From a virus: a stretch of DNA of 64,000 nt. Under the pieces are notes generated by a model. It ran no database searches and was not told the origin of the DNA. It saw only the letters and a program-made list of their open reading frames with translations. The translations under genes were made by a program, and so were the position numbers. The stretch spans positions 1 through 64,000 of IMG/VR virus record IMGVR_UViG_3300020034_000004; one strand, written 5' to 3'. Shown piece by piece: positions 53,609 to 62,961 of this stretch; the first letter of the stretch is position 1, and each line of letters opens with the position of its first letter.

Positions 53609-56600
53609 TCAGATAATAGTTGCTCGTTGTAGGTAATCAGCTAATTCAGAAGGCATTTTACGTTTAGGAGGAGTAATTACTTTGCCTGGTCTTTGCTGCT
53701 CAACCTTTTCAGCCTCTTCTTGACGCATCTTACGTCTCAAGTCTGCATACGTCAAAACTTCAACTTCCATGTTCACTGGCTTAGGAGTCAACGACACAGC
53801 GTTGAAGATGGCACCACACACTGCATCGGATAAATCCTTGCTGTTGTGAACAAACACCCCGCCTGAAATGGCAAAGTTCTCATATTCCTCAACCTCAAGG
53901 TCATAAACAGGAACATCAATCGCCAAATGAACCGGAACTACTGTGCGAATTTTGTGATTGTCACCAGCTTGAGAATTGATTGGCATCAACCTATCAATTC
54001 CCGGTCTCAAATCCTTGGCATCTTTGTACTCTCCATTTCTAAGCATCCATCGGTGGTCAGGCGTACAACGAGTAACAGAACCGTTGTCCAGAATTACATC
54101 AACAAATTCATTAGTGTATTTACTTAGACGCCCTCGCGCCCTGCCTGGAACAATTCTTCCATCAGGGGTTGAGGAGTAAACCCACACCTCAGAACCGGCT
54201 AACTCTGAAATCATTGGCCTTGTTCCATCTAATAGAGGAATTCTAGTCTCTCCTACGAAACATCCTTTTCGAGGGTGGTCAACTTTTTTCTTAACAAGCT
54301 TAAGCTGTCCAAGTTCATCAACAAGTAGCTGGACCTTCGGTCCAGCTAGGCGATGGTCATACATAACAGACAAGAAGTCGTCATAATGCTTTAATGCTAC
54401 TGACAAAACATCTGTTTTGATACCGTGCTCATTTTCTAGAATATTCATAGTGTCGTGACTATTATGGGTCACAAATCCGTCAGCAATAAACTCTTCGTAT
54501 TCTGGCACGCTAATGTCGAAAGTTTGTTCGTTTCCAATGGACTGGATATTTTTGATTTTCACCCACATTTGACCATTGTCAAAGACCCATCTTTCTTTGT
54601 ATTCTCGACTCTCCACAAGACTCAATGTGTTCTTTCTATCAATAGAGGGCTTGATAATGGCTAGAACCCTTTCCGCTTTTTTACCTTCGAAAGTCAATCT
54701 GTGAACCTCTCTTTCGGGAGAGTGACGCTTCTGACGCAACCTCGTTGGTTCTAGTTCAAGCGATAGAGAAATCCATACCAACTCCTTGACAAGTTCTTCA
54801 CTTATAGTATCAACAGTCAGGCGGTACCGCGTCTGACCTGACTTATCAATATAAGTCTGGATACCACCATCTCCATCAATATACCCGGCCATAAAGGCCG
54901 CACGGATTGAGGCTGAACCATTCAGTACAGAATGAGGTACTGTTTTATTTGCAGACTTGGCTGGAGTCAGCCCAGCGATTCTCATTCTTTCAATCATGTC
55001 TTTGTCCCAATAAGTGTAAGAGTAAGTGTCAACCTTTGAGCCAACGGTCTTGTCTTGAATCTTTCGTTGTACCGTATTCTTGAATCCCCACCCATCAACC
55101 ATTGCATCATGCATTCTGATTCGGAACTGCTCATCAGCAGTGGTAAAGTTGATTTGCTGATTTTTCCTATCATTAATCCAGCCGTCTGCAATCAAGCCAC
55201 CCAAAGCATAAGCTTGGCTCTCGGTAATGGTGTCTACCCCGGACCACTCGTGAGTATTGTCAAGGAGCATTTCGTCTTCAATTGTCAGTTCTCCCATAGT
55301 TACCCAGCCCCTCTTCGTTAACACTCTATGATTTACCGTTGCCTCAAACTCATACCCCAACCTCGTAGTTACCCTGAATACCTCCTGAATACCGGAATCT
55401 ATTTTGGCTTCTACCTTTGCTATTCCATGTCTGGTACTTACTTCATCACCAACCTGAATATCCCTCATTCTTACCGGGCCGGACGGTGTGGACACAATAG
55501 CATTACCCTTTACGCAGTTCCATCGGTCGAAGGTAGTTAATTTAATATCGAAACCTCGCCTACGAAGAGCAATGATGTAGTCTCTAACGTCAGCAAAGTC
55601 AACAGATTTAGATTTAGTAGGTGTCCACCATCTAACTGCGTCTACGACTACGAACGGATGAATTTCTTTATAGAAATCTGAACCGATACTAATCTCTACC
55701 CACTTTTCCACGTGAGCAATAGCTACAGCACAATGGTCATGCTTTTGTGCAAGGTCAACGTGAATAAAATATCTCACGCCTTCTTTTGGCTGAAACTTAT
55801 CCAAGAAGATTCCATCTTCGTCTACACCATTTTGTAAAATGAATGCATCTTCGATTGCTTGCTTGTTCTTAAAGAATCCGTCAGACAAGTTGGATGGCAT
55901 ACACGCAAAACGACCCAATGCGTCTCCAGGGTCATCTGCGAAGTCTCTTGTATAGTCTTGAATCTTTCTATTTGGATTAACTTCCCAAGACGGACGACGC
56001 AGGGCAAATGTCTTACGATGACTGTATCTAAGGATATGGTCTTCTTCCCAAGATACATCAACATAATTACCTTCGATTTCTCCAAGGTCAGGGTCTAGGT
56101 AAAGACGCTCTGTCCTAGTAATAACTTCTTTCTCAGCAATTTGTGCGTTGTAACGCTGCTGAATAAAGTCATCCTTGTAACGAGGGAATGAAAGCAATAC
56201 TAGTTTACCAAAATCAGGGAACCTAGATGTAATCGAACCCCTATACATCTTATAAATACCTGGGGCTGTCTTTTTCATTGCTTCTTCGTCATCGGTCATG
56301 CCTTCGCTTGGCATGGCAAATCCAGAAATCTCGTCCAAGATAACAACTAATGTGTTATATCCTTCGAACGCCTCTCGTTCAGAGTGACCAGAATAAACGG
56401 TTACGTTCTTATCGAATTCGATATAATTTGCCTTGGGGTCATATTTACCAGCGAACCATGGACAATTCTCAATCTTAGTCTTAAAGTTCTTAAAGAAAAC
56501 TCGGAACGCCTGGTCGGCGTTAATAGCAATATTCAAAATGTCAATAGTGTCTCCGGTCTCATTTCCATAATATCGAGCCGGGTCTTTAAGGCAAAGCAAT

Positions 56601-58024
56601 AGATAAACAATATACGCCACAGCGATGGTAGAGGTGAAGTCTTTACCAGAGTTATTTGTAATAATACCACCAGCATTCAGGACACCCTCAACGGCCACAG
56701 TTGTACACACCGTGTTCTCTTCAAAGCCTATATATTCCACACTTTCAATTCTATCAAAACGGTTATTTGGATACATTCCTTTAACATCAATATTTAGAAG
56801 ACGTTCAACTTTATCATTCTTGCCGGGAATATCCTTGATATTCTTTATAAGAAATTTAGCAATGGATGTGTCAGTAATACAAACCCTATAGTTTGCATTA
56901 TGTTTACCATCACTACGTTCTTGTCTATGTTTCTTAAATTTACTAATATATCCAGTTTTAAGCAATGCAAGATGTATGCCTTTAATGCATGACTCGGAAG
57001 TCATTTCAATACCAATTTGAGCTTGAGTTAATTTTGTTGTGCCATTTCCTATTTTCTTACCCGGAGCAGTGAATGAAATCCAGCCATCAGTAGCAATAAC
57101 ACCTTTAATTAATTCATGCATATTATCGTTAGTCATAGATAGCCATTGGTCATTCCATTGCTTTTGAATATTATATTCTTGAATTAAACCATGCTTTATA
57201 AACCATGACATCATGGCATTGATTCTGATTTGCCAGCATCCTTTACCAGAGGTTAGATACGCAACATTACCTCCCAATGATTCTACAATTCTGACTATAT
57301 CAGATTGCACTTCAGGAGTATTATTTGTAAACATTGGATTTTTATACCCTGATTTTCCCCTTTTAGCCCAGCTACCGTCTCCAATCATATATCCAATTAA
57401 TCGTGCCTCATCAGAAGTTATCTCGTATGGAGTTTCTTGCTCACTCCAACCGACCTTAAGTTCAATCAAGTCTCCCTTTTCTAATTGAGTAGCAGCAACA
57501 TCTTGTGACTGCTTCTTAAGAGAATATGCCTTAGTGTGTTTTGTATTTTTCCATGTCGGAGTTTTATGATTTGGCCCACAATCAAAAGAATATCCATGTT
57601 TTGTTGTAACTCGATAAATCTCATCTGCCCCTTCATCAAAAAAGGGATAGGCAGGCTGGACCTCATCACGAGAGTCACACATCCAACCATCTTTACCCAA
57701 AGCATAAGAATCTACATAACCCTTATCAACTGAGTAGAATTTTTGTTTTGGAGAAAAATTTCCCTTGCCTAACTGCATAACAACTTCGTTGCATGTTTGC
57801 TTAAATCGCTTATGACCTTCCTCTTCACCATACAGAGATACCAAGGTGTCTTCTCTATAGATTTGAGACATAGCCTTTACCAGAGAGTACTGATGCTTAG
57901 ATAGTCTTCTAATATTAAGGAATCTATCAGAGGTTACAAATTCTTCAATATCTACCGGCACCTCATCCCATTCATCCTCTGACAAAGCATTAAAAAAGTC
58001 TAGAAACTCAGTCATTGTATACAA
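53609..58024 (-). CDS. Large terminase subunit with three inteins
   Basis: 1471 residues, of which 609 are terminase. Mature parts: residues 1-88, 459-836, 1189-1254 and 1395-1471. Walker A is GKG-SGKD, interrupted after Gly88. Walker B is TLVVILDEIS (558-567). The nuclease domain has FIHVDLAQ (754-761), the FDRWN-SHDT region and the final SKDLSDAV. Inteins occupy 89-458, 837-1188 and 1255-1394. After splicing the protein has normal terminase length. Start ATG overlaps the small-terminase stop by 17 nt. Confidence 0.93.
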   Translation of the reverse strand: MYTMTEFLDFFNALSEDEWDEVPVDIEEFVTSDRFLNIRRLSKHQYSLVKAMSQIYREDTLVSLYGEEEGHKRFKQTCNEVVMQLGKGNFSPKQKFYSVDKGYVDSYALGKDGWMCDSRDEVQPAYPFFDEGADEIYRVTTKHGYSFDCGPNHKTPTWKNTKHTKAYSLKKQSQDVAATQLEKGDLIELKVGWSEQETPYEITSDEARLIGYMIGDGSWAKRGKSGYKNPMFTNNTPEVQSDIVRIVESLGGNVAYLTSGKGCWQIRINAMMSWFIKHGLIQEYNIQKQWNDQWLSMTNDNMHELIKGVIATDGWISFTAPGKKIGNGTTKLTQAQIGIEMTSESCIKGIHLALLKTGYISKFKKHRQERSDGKHNANYRVCITDTSIAKFLIKNIKDIPGKNDKVERLLNIDVKGMYPNNRFDRIESVEYIGFEENTVCTTVAVEGVLNAGGIITNNSGKDFTSTIAVAYIVYLLLCLKDPARYYGNETGDTIDILNIAINADQAFRVFFKNFKTKIENCPWFAGKYDPKANYIEFDKNVTVYSGHSEREAFEGYNTLVVILDEISGFAMPSEGMTDDEEAMKKTAPGIYKMYRGSITSRFPDFGKLVLLSFPRYKDDFIQQRYNAQIAEKEVITRTERLYLDPDLGEIEGNYVDVSWEEDHILRYSHRKTFALRRPSWEVNPNRKIQDYTRDFADDPGDALGRFACMPSNLSDGFFKNKQAIEDAFILQNGVDEDGIFLDKFQPKEGVRYFIHVDLAQKHDHCAVAIAHVEKWVEISIGSDFYKEIHPFVVVDAVRWWTPTKSKSVDFADVRDYIIALRRRGFDIKLTTFDRWNCVKGNAIVSTPSGPVRMRDIQVGDEVSTRHGIAKVEAKIDSGIQEVFRVTTRLGYEFEATVNHRVLTKRGWVTMGELTIEDEMLLDNTHEWSGVDTITESQAYALGGLIADGWINDRKNQQINFTTADEQFRIRMHDAMVDGWGFKNTVQRKIQDKTVGSKVDTYSYTYWDKDMIERMRIAGLTPAKSANKTVPHSVLNGSASIRAAFMAGYIDGDGGIQTYIDKSGQTRYRLTVDTISEELVKELVWISLSLELEPTRLRQKRHSPEREVHRLTFEGKKAERVLAIIKPSIDRKNTLSLVESREYKERWVFDNGQMWVKIKNIQSIGNEQTFDISVPEYEEFIADGFVTHNSHDTMNILENEHGIKTDVLSVALKHYDDFLSVMYDHRLAGPKVQLLVDELGQLKLVKKKVDHPRKGCFVGETRIPLLDGTRPMISELAGSEVWVYSSTPDGRIVPGRARGRLSKYTNEFVDVILDNGSVTRCTPDHRWMLRNGEYKDAKDLRPGIDRLMPINSQAGDNHKIRTVVPVHLAIDVPVYDLEVEEYENFAISGGVFVHNSKDLSDAVCGAIFNAVSLTPKPVNMEVEVLTYADLRRKMRQEEAEKVEQQRPGKVITPPKRKMPSELADYLQRATII
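53843..54262 (-). other. Intein 3 of the terminase (mini-intein)
   Basis: Residues 1255-1394, 140 aa. Starts CFVGETRI, block B TPDH (1321-1324), block F VYDLEVEEYENFAI, ends GVFVHN before Ser1395. No endonuclease domain. It interrupts the last nuclease motif just before SKDLSDAV. Confidence 0.92.
54461..55516 (-). other. Intein 2 of the terminase with LAGLIDADG nuclease
   Basis: Residues 837-1188, 352 aa. Starts CVKGNAIV, block B TVNH (896-899), dodecapeptides LGGLIADGW (941) and MAGYIDGDGG (1045), ends GFVTHN before Ser1189. It interrupts FDRWN-SHDT in the nuclease domain. Confidence 0.92.
56651..57760 (-). other. Intein 1 of the terminase, atypical N-terminus
   Basis: About residues 89-458, 370 aa, inside Walker A. 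No Cys/Ser/Ala at the expected first position (sequence NFSPKQKF). LAGLIDADG motifs LIGYMIGDGSW (209) and IKGVIATDGWI (306). End GGIITNN before Ser459. Trp158, Cys440 (block F) and Thr456 resemble the WCT set of class 3 inteins. Confidence 0.82.
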
Positions 58025-58559
58025 CTACCGCTTCAACCGTTTCGGTTACCTTGCTTAACTTATGACCAACGTTTTTCCTGCAATCAGGACATAGGTCGTT
58101 TCTTAAAATCTCAATCAAAATGTGCTGCTTTTCTTCCATTTCAGCAACCTGGTCACCCATATCGGCGGCGTCTAGAAGACCAGCTTTTTGCAAAGCATCC
58201 AAACGGTTCTTCTCTAACTCAGCAACTAGCTTAATTGCATTAAGCTTTTGTTGTACCTTTTGAGAAGTAGTTCCGTTAGCAGTTAAATCATTTTCAATTT
58301 GTTCCAATGTCTCATATGACTTTTTAATCAAATCATCATAATGAATGTCCATGTTGTTGAGTGCTTCTAATGCTCTATCAGTACCGACTTTCGAGACGGT
58401 TACTGTTTGATTGAACTCTTCTAGTAATTCAACGACTCTTTTTCTCTGAATACCTGTCGCCTTGGCGATGACAGTTGGTGTATTGCCTTGCATACGCAGA
58501 GTAGCCACACGTTCCATATCCTGGAAGTGTGGCGCGTCTGCTAATACTAAATCGGTCAT
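58008..58559 (-). CDS. Small terminase subunit candidate
   Basis: 183 residues from the ATG at 58559 (GGAGGG upstream). N-terminal helix-turn-helix (RMQGNTPTVIAKATGIQRKR), long helices in the middle, a CPDC near the end. Position directly before the large terminase supports the call; no sequence family recognised. Confidence 0.7.
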   Translation of the reverse strand: MTDLVLADAPHFQDMERVATLRMQGNTPTVIAKATGIQRKRVVELLEEFNQTVTVSKVGTDRALEALNNMDIHYDDLIKKSYETLEQIENDLTANGTTSQKVQQKLNAIKLVAELEKNRLDALQKAGLLDAADMGDQVAEMEEKQHILIEILRNDLCPDCRKNVGHKLSKVTETVEAVVVYND

Positions 58560-58729
58560 AGAGAATGCCCTCCGTTGCGGGTGGGACTCCAAACAAGACC
58601 TCTAAAGTTTAGTTCTCTAGTAAGCTTGTTTCCACATTTTGTGCAGTTCTGATTGTCACGGTCGTCAATTGGGACGTTGTGTTCGAACTGTACTTCACAT
58701 TCTCTACAGTCATAATCATAGTTTGGCAT
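58556..58729 (-). CDS. FmdB-type zinc ribbon, 57 aa
   Basis: MPNYDYDCRECEVQFEH then DDRDNQNCTKCGNKLTRELN is the FmdB-family single zinc ribbon pattern. ATGA overlap with the small terminase gene, so probably co-expressed with packaging genes. Confidence 0.78.
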   Translation of the reverse strand: MPNYDYDCRECEVQFEHNVPIDDRDNQNCTKCGNKLTRELNFRGLVWSPTRNGGHSL

Positions 58730-58752
58730 AATTCAGTATACCACGTTTTCAA

Positions 58753-59301
58753 TCATTTAGGCATAGCGAGTACTCTGCGTGAGAATTCGCCAATGCTTCT
58801 TACTCTGCGTTCAACTTTAACGCCTTCATTCCATGGTCTGGTAATCAGAAATGCTTTTGTACCAACTGCGTTTAGTGCTTCATAGTTCTTAAGGTTATCT
58901 TCTACGAAGACATCTGTCTTGACGACAGTCTTATCTTCTGAGAATGTTAGAGAATGATATCTATACCCTCGCGTGTCCAGCCACTTCTCGGTAAGCTGTT
59001 CAGCTAGTCCTGGTCGGTCGGCAAATCCTCTATGCGTGATAATGTGAATTTCGTGACCAGCATCATGTAGATTGTTCAATGCTTCTACCGCGCCGACGAA
59101 CGGAGCATTATTGAAAATGACACCTGCCTCGACACCTTCTTTCCAAAACTCCATCCACTTCTCATCTGACCATCCCCAGTCTCGCCAGAAGTTGTAATTG
59201 TAGATGTCGCATTTTAAGTCATGGCCTTTGAGCCTAAGATACATATTAACTCCAACCTGAAACATCAAATTGCAACCATCTAGGTCGACACCTATACGCA
59301 T
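58753..59301 (-). CDS. HAD-family 5'(3')-deoxyribonucleotidase
   Basis: 182 residues. GVDLDGCN (Asp6, Asp8), IITHRG, and KTDVFVEDNLKNY are HAD motifs of the NT5C type. Dephosphorylates dNMPs. Coupled to the dNMP kinase gene, so they could balance phage nucleotide pools. Confidence 0.85.
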   Translation of the reverse strand: MRIGVDLDGCNLMFQVGVNMYLRLKGHDLKCDIYNYNFWRDWGWSDEKWMEFWKEGVEAGVIFNNAPFVGAVEALNNLHDAGHEIHIITHRGFADRPGLAEQLTEKWLDTRGYRYHSLTFSEDKTVVKTDVFVEDNLKNYEALNAVGTKAFLITRPWNEGVKVERRVRSIGEFSRRVLAMPK

Positions 59302-59858
59302 TACTTAATCCTTTCTAGACCGAGACCTTCGAACCATGAGATTAAAACTGCGCGAAGATAATCCAAATCTCTGTGATTATCAATATATTCATCAAATTTC
59401 CAGGCATCCAGCGCGGTCTCTGAAATGTGATTATTGATTGGAACAACGCCTGGACGCTCAACTCGATATATCATACCTTCACGTAACTTAATAGCAAATG
59501 CTTCATTTGGGAATCTAACGTCTGTAACTACGACATTCGGACCGGTAAAGTTGAGGGTCGAATCTACCCAAATATTCTCACCTAAGATTTCTCTACCTAC
59601 TTCAGTACCCAGATTTTGCAGTAGTCTTCGAATCTCATCCTTGTATATTGTTTCTTTATATCCATCCCATCCAAATGTATCAATAACTTCTTGAAGATAT
59701 TGAGTGGTATTATATTTATCTACAATTGGATTCAAGGCATAAAGACATTCACGAAGCTTATCTGCAAATGCCACCTCCTCAAATCCAAATTCTTCAATCA
59801 AAATCTTAGCTACTTCATTCTTTCCTGCGCGAGCGTAACCACTAAGTCCTATTAGCAT
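59301..59858 (-). CDS. Deoxynucleoside monophosphate kinase
   Basis: 185 residues from the ATG at 59858. GLSGYARAGKNEVA is a P-loop, then FADKLRE and VVTDVRFPNEA, matching phage T4 gp1-type dNMP kinases. Converts dNMPs to dNDPs. Confidence 0.87.
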   Translation of the reverse strand: MLIGLSGYARAGKNEVAKILIEEFGFEEVAFADKLRECLYALNPIVDKYNTTQYLQEVIDTFGWDGYKETIYKDEIRRLLQNLGTEVGREILGENIWVDSTLNFTGPNVVVTDVRFPNEAFAIKLREGMIYRVERPGVVPINNHISETALDAWKFDEYIDNHRDLDYLRAVLISWFEGLGLERIK

Positions 59859-60526
59859 TCTAACACCCTCTGTCCTCTTTGATTGGTTCGATGTAGCCAC
59901 TCGTGTACGGCTACTGTTTCTTCTGGATATTCCCGGTCAATATTTACTTCCGTACCAGCTTCGACATCAGACCAATGAAGCGGATTGAAAACATTTCGAT
60001 GGAATGTCTGTACTGGTCCGTATTCACGAATTGCATGCTCTAACAACTGTACACCAGTTGTTGCGTTCATGAAAGCCCCCGGCATCTCAAAGTAACGTTT
60101 TGGTAACAACTCAATTACTTTCTTGAAAAACGGATGCCCTGGTGGCGAATACATTGTCATATTAACTGGATGGATATCGTCTTCCATTGCCAAAGCGGGC
60201 TGGTCTTTATCAAATTCCAATGTGTCCAAGGACTTCAATGGCTTCATATCTGTATTGAAGTAAAACCCACCATTGTTGTAAAGTAATTCATAATCTACTA
60301 CATCTGCGACATGAGTATAAAATGCAACCATATCTGCATTTGGAAGGCGGGACTGCTTGTACATCTCATCTAATACCGCCTGGTTCTCCCAGCGAGTGTC
60401 ATAAATTTCATCTTCCAGCCAATCGTATAGCTCGTAACCAGGATTTAATTCTTCCCACTGCTTACCATATTCAATATACCTCTCAGGCATCTTGCTGCCT
60501 AACCAAATTCTATGAATTATTGTCAT
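59852..60526 (-). CDS. Glycosyltransferase with DXD (OCH1-like)
   Basis: 224 residues. IIHRIWLGSKMPERY, then YELLYNNGGFYFNTDMK is the sugar-binding DXD region of the Gly_transf_sug family. One of three glycosyltransferases in a row. Confidence 0.82.
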   Translation of the reverse strand: MTIIHRIWLGSKMPERYIEYGKQWEELNPGYELYDWLEDEIYDTRWENQAVLDEMYKQSRLPNADMVAFYTHVADVVDYELLYNNGGFYFNTDMKPLKSLDTLEFDKDQPALAMEDDIHPVNMTMYSPPGHPFFKKVIELLPKRYFEMPGAFMNATTGVQLLEHAIREYGPVQTFHRNVFNPLHWSDVEAGTEVNIDREYPEETVAVHEWLHRTNQRGQRVLEC

Positions 60527-61358
60527 TTGCTAACTCCCTGTATTTATCCAATATATTTGTTTCACTTAACAGATAATCCCTCTGATGATAAAATGAAAAA
60601 TGACTGATTAAGCTATTCGGAACAATTATATTTGGCCTTTGCAGTTCGTAGGGCTTATTAATTGTGTGCCAACCTTCTTCTTCTCCACCCAGTTGCCCCT
60701 CGACCTTCTTATACTCGCTACCAAACTGAGCAAAGCAAGACACGCTGAATTGCTGACCAACAGCTAATTGAATGCTATGGTGCATGAATAATTTATCAAC
60801 TTGTTCAGTTTTAATCATCTTTAATAAATGATTATGAATATTCTCAGCAAAATGAGCATCCGCCCAACCTACCGGGTCCATACAATGATTACCAACGAAG
60901 CCCCACCAAGATGGCATCTGTTGCCCCTGTTGTAGATAATATGAACATACTGCATTATTCCAAATAATTGGAAATACAACAAATGGAAAAGGATTGTCTA
61001 TTCTCTGCTCTACTAATCTTTGAATGGCATTCTTTTCAATCCAAACAATATCGTCATCCATTCTTACATAGATAGTGTCTGATTCTTGAGTATACTGATA
61101 AAAACGACCGGTATTCATTTGTTTAGGAAACAATACTTCTCCTACCGGCCTTTCGAACGTTTTAATCCAGTCATGCTTTTTCTCTAGGTCATATCCATAT
61201 TGCCTATCTGATTCTTGATTTGAGTCTGTATTTATCCATAGGTGCCATTCATCTATAACACCAGCAATCTTATCGCGAGCCAGATATTTATAAAGAATGC
61301 TTGCAGTTAATTCTCTGCCCCATGGTGTGAAGACTACTACTTTTTTGTTTCTAATCAC
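60510..61358 (-). CDS. GT-A-type glycosyltransferase
   Basis: 282 residues. FTPWGRELTASIL and SDTIYVRMDDDIVWIE (DDD metal site) fit a GT-A fold seen in other large phages. GGEEEGWHTINKPYE later. Acceptor unknown. Confidence 0.7.
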   Translation of the reverse strand: MIRNKKVVVFTPWGRELTASILYKYLARDKIAGVIDEWHLWINTDSNQESDRQYGYDLEKKHDWIKTFERPVGEVLFPKQMNTGRFYQYTQESDTIYVRMDDDIVWIEKNAIQRLVEQRIDNPFPFVVFPIIWNNAVCSYYLQQGQQMPSWWGFVGNHCMDPVGWADAHFAENIHNHLLKMIKTEQVDKLFMHHSIQLAVGQQFSVSCFAQFGSEYKKVEGQLGGEEEGWHTINKPYELQRPNIIVPNSLISHFSFYHQRDYLLSETNILDKYRELANDNNS

Positions 61359-62254
61359 AAGAATTTCCTGTAGTATTCAATGGTCTTTTTCATTCCATCC
61401 TCCAGAGATACGAATGATTCTTTGGAAATACCAAGTGACTTAAGGGCGCTCGGGTCAGCAAGAACCACTCCATGCTCTTCCTCTCCGGGACGCATTGGCC
61501 AATGCTCCAAAACAGAGCTAGAGTTGGCAACCCTAATTACAGTTTTAGCAACTTCATTGACAGTGATTGGTTCGCCATACCCAACCTCGAATGCATTTTC
61601 ATAAACCTTGCCTTGGTCAGCATGTTTCATGGCGGCAACCAACACGCGAGCAACATCCTCAACATAAATCATATCAGAAACCTGCGTTCCATCACCATAA
61701 ATTCCAATGGGCAAATTTCTGATTGCAGCATTGACAAACGCTGGCGCAATCTTTTTGACCTTTGATGGACCATATGGTGGATAAGACACTTGGCGAGGTC
61801 CAAAACAGTTGGTAGGCCGGACCACATTAATCTTGGTGCCTGACTCCTTATTGAACATCTTTACGAACCGCTCCATTGTGGACTTTGTAATGGAATATGT
61901 ATTATTCATCCAATGATTTCCCACAGCAATATTAACGCCAGGAACGTTGTACTGTGCAGCAGCCTTGAATACATTCAGCCCACCAAGAATGTTAGTGTGC
62001 GCTGCTGGATTGGGATTTTTTATAGTCTCTTGCGTCCCCAATACACCTGCCAAATGAATAAAATTATCGGCGTGAGCGAATGCTTCTGTAACCCTAACAT
62101 CATCTACAATATCTCCAAGAAAGAATTCTGCTCCATCAGGACGAACTCCCTTATCATAGGAATCAAAAACAATCGGTGTGTATCCCTGCTTAATTAATTC
62201 CTCAACGACATATTGACCAATGAATCCTTGGCCTCCAGTTACTAAAACCTTCAT
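61355..62254 (-). CDS. NAD-dependent sugar epimerase/dehydratase
   Basis: 299 residues. VTGGQGFIGQYV is the Rossmann GxxGxxG; FIHLAGVLG and YSITKST (Tyr-xxx-Lys) are SDR active-site blocks; VVRPTNCFGPRQ follows. Resembles UDP-glucose 4-epimerase types. Makes a sugar nucleotide for the neighbouring transferases. Confidence 0.87.
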   Translation of the reverse strand: MKVLVTGGQGFIGQYVVEELIKQGYTPIVFDSYDKGVRPDGAEFFLGDIVDDVRVTEAFAHADNFIHLAGVLGTQETIKNPNPAAHTNILGGLNVFKAAAQYNVPGVNIAVGNHWMNNTYSITKSTMERFVKMFNKESGTKINVVRPTNCFGPRQVSYPPYGPSKVKKIAPAFVNAAIRNLPIGIYGDGTQVSDMIYVEDVARVLVAAMKHADQGKVYENAFEVGYGEPITVNEVAKTVIRVANSSSVLEHWPMRPGEEEHGVVLADPSALKSLGISKESFVSLEDGMKKTIEYYRKFL

Positions 62255-62961
62255 AAACTTATTTTCTCCGTATTGTGTATTTGGGTCTTCGGCCAGTCGT
62301 AGTCTACGAAAACCTTATCTGGCTTAGGAGCATATCCGTTTAATGCTCCCTTATGCGCCTCTTGATAAATAAAACAATCTACTGGATTACGTAATCCATG
62401 CTTCTTGGCTAATTGGACTAGCTTCGTACCGCCCGCTGGACTATACATCATTGCAACCATGCCATATCCCTGATAAACTTTAGCGAGGTCATCAATATTA
62501 CAATCAAAGTAACTCGGAAACCCATCGGGACGAGTGCCGTAAATCTCTGGGTCACCATAACTGTTATAGCTCAGATTATATCTATAGTCGATACGCTGAT
62601 TGTCTGGTACCCAAAGAGCTATAAAATCCCAGTCGACTGGAAGCTGCGGTATTATGGTATTCATATGCACACTAAATTGTTCATCAATGATTGCGTCATC
62701 TTCAAATACTACCAATGGTTCATTCATTTGAGATACTTTTTCCCAATTTAGAAAGTTGGACATCCATACCCCGATTTCTCCCAGTTGTAACCGGTCCGGA
62801 GATGTGATTGCTAATCCTAACTCGGCAAGTATCTGTCTGATATCTTTGCAGTGTGCACCATCAACAGACACAACAAATTGCTCATCTAGGCCGACATGAT
62901 TTCTGATGTTCTGTTTGTATGACATTCTTTTGTCACTAATACTGATAATATTATATTTCAT
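62251..62961 (-). CDS. Glycosyltransferase family 25-like
   Basis: 236 residues. LGEIGVWMSNFLNWEKV and PLVVFEDDAII match the GT25 pattern (ExGc..SH..w, lvlEDDa). Last member of the sugar cassette. The product may decorate virion proteins or DNA, or host surface. Confidence 0.8.
   Translation of the reverse strand: MKYNIISISDKRMSYKQNIRNHVGLDEQFVVSVDGAHCKDIRQILAELGLAITSPDRLQLGEIGVWMSNFLNWEKVSQMNEPLVVFEDDAIIDEQFSVHMNTIIPQLPVDWDFIALWVPDNQRIDYRYNLSYNSYGDPEIYGTRPDGFPSYFDCNIDDLAKVYQGYGMVAMMYSPAGGTKLVQLAKKHGLRNPVDCFIYQEAHKGALNGYAPKPDKVFVDYDWPKTQIHNTEKISL

Larger units (their letters stand above)
393..62433. repeat. Dispersed TACCGGC/TACCGCC motif (about 90 copies)
   Basis: Found by eye in genes, spacers and promoters. 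Examples on the plus strand: 393, 1344, 4594, 7196, 9393, 18465, 27885, 39828, 44447, 53586, 61143. On the minus strand: 4384, 18951, 21383, 24772, 42106. Paired sites make hairpins at 3223, 5414, 24369, 26604, 28354 and 37529. Confidence 0.75.
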
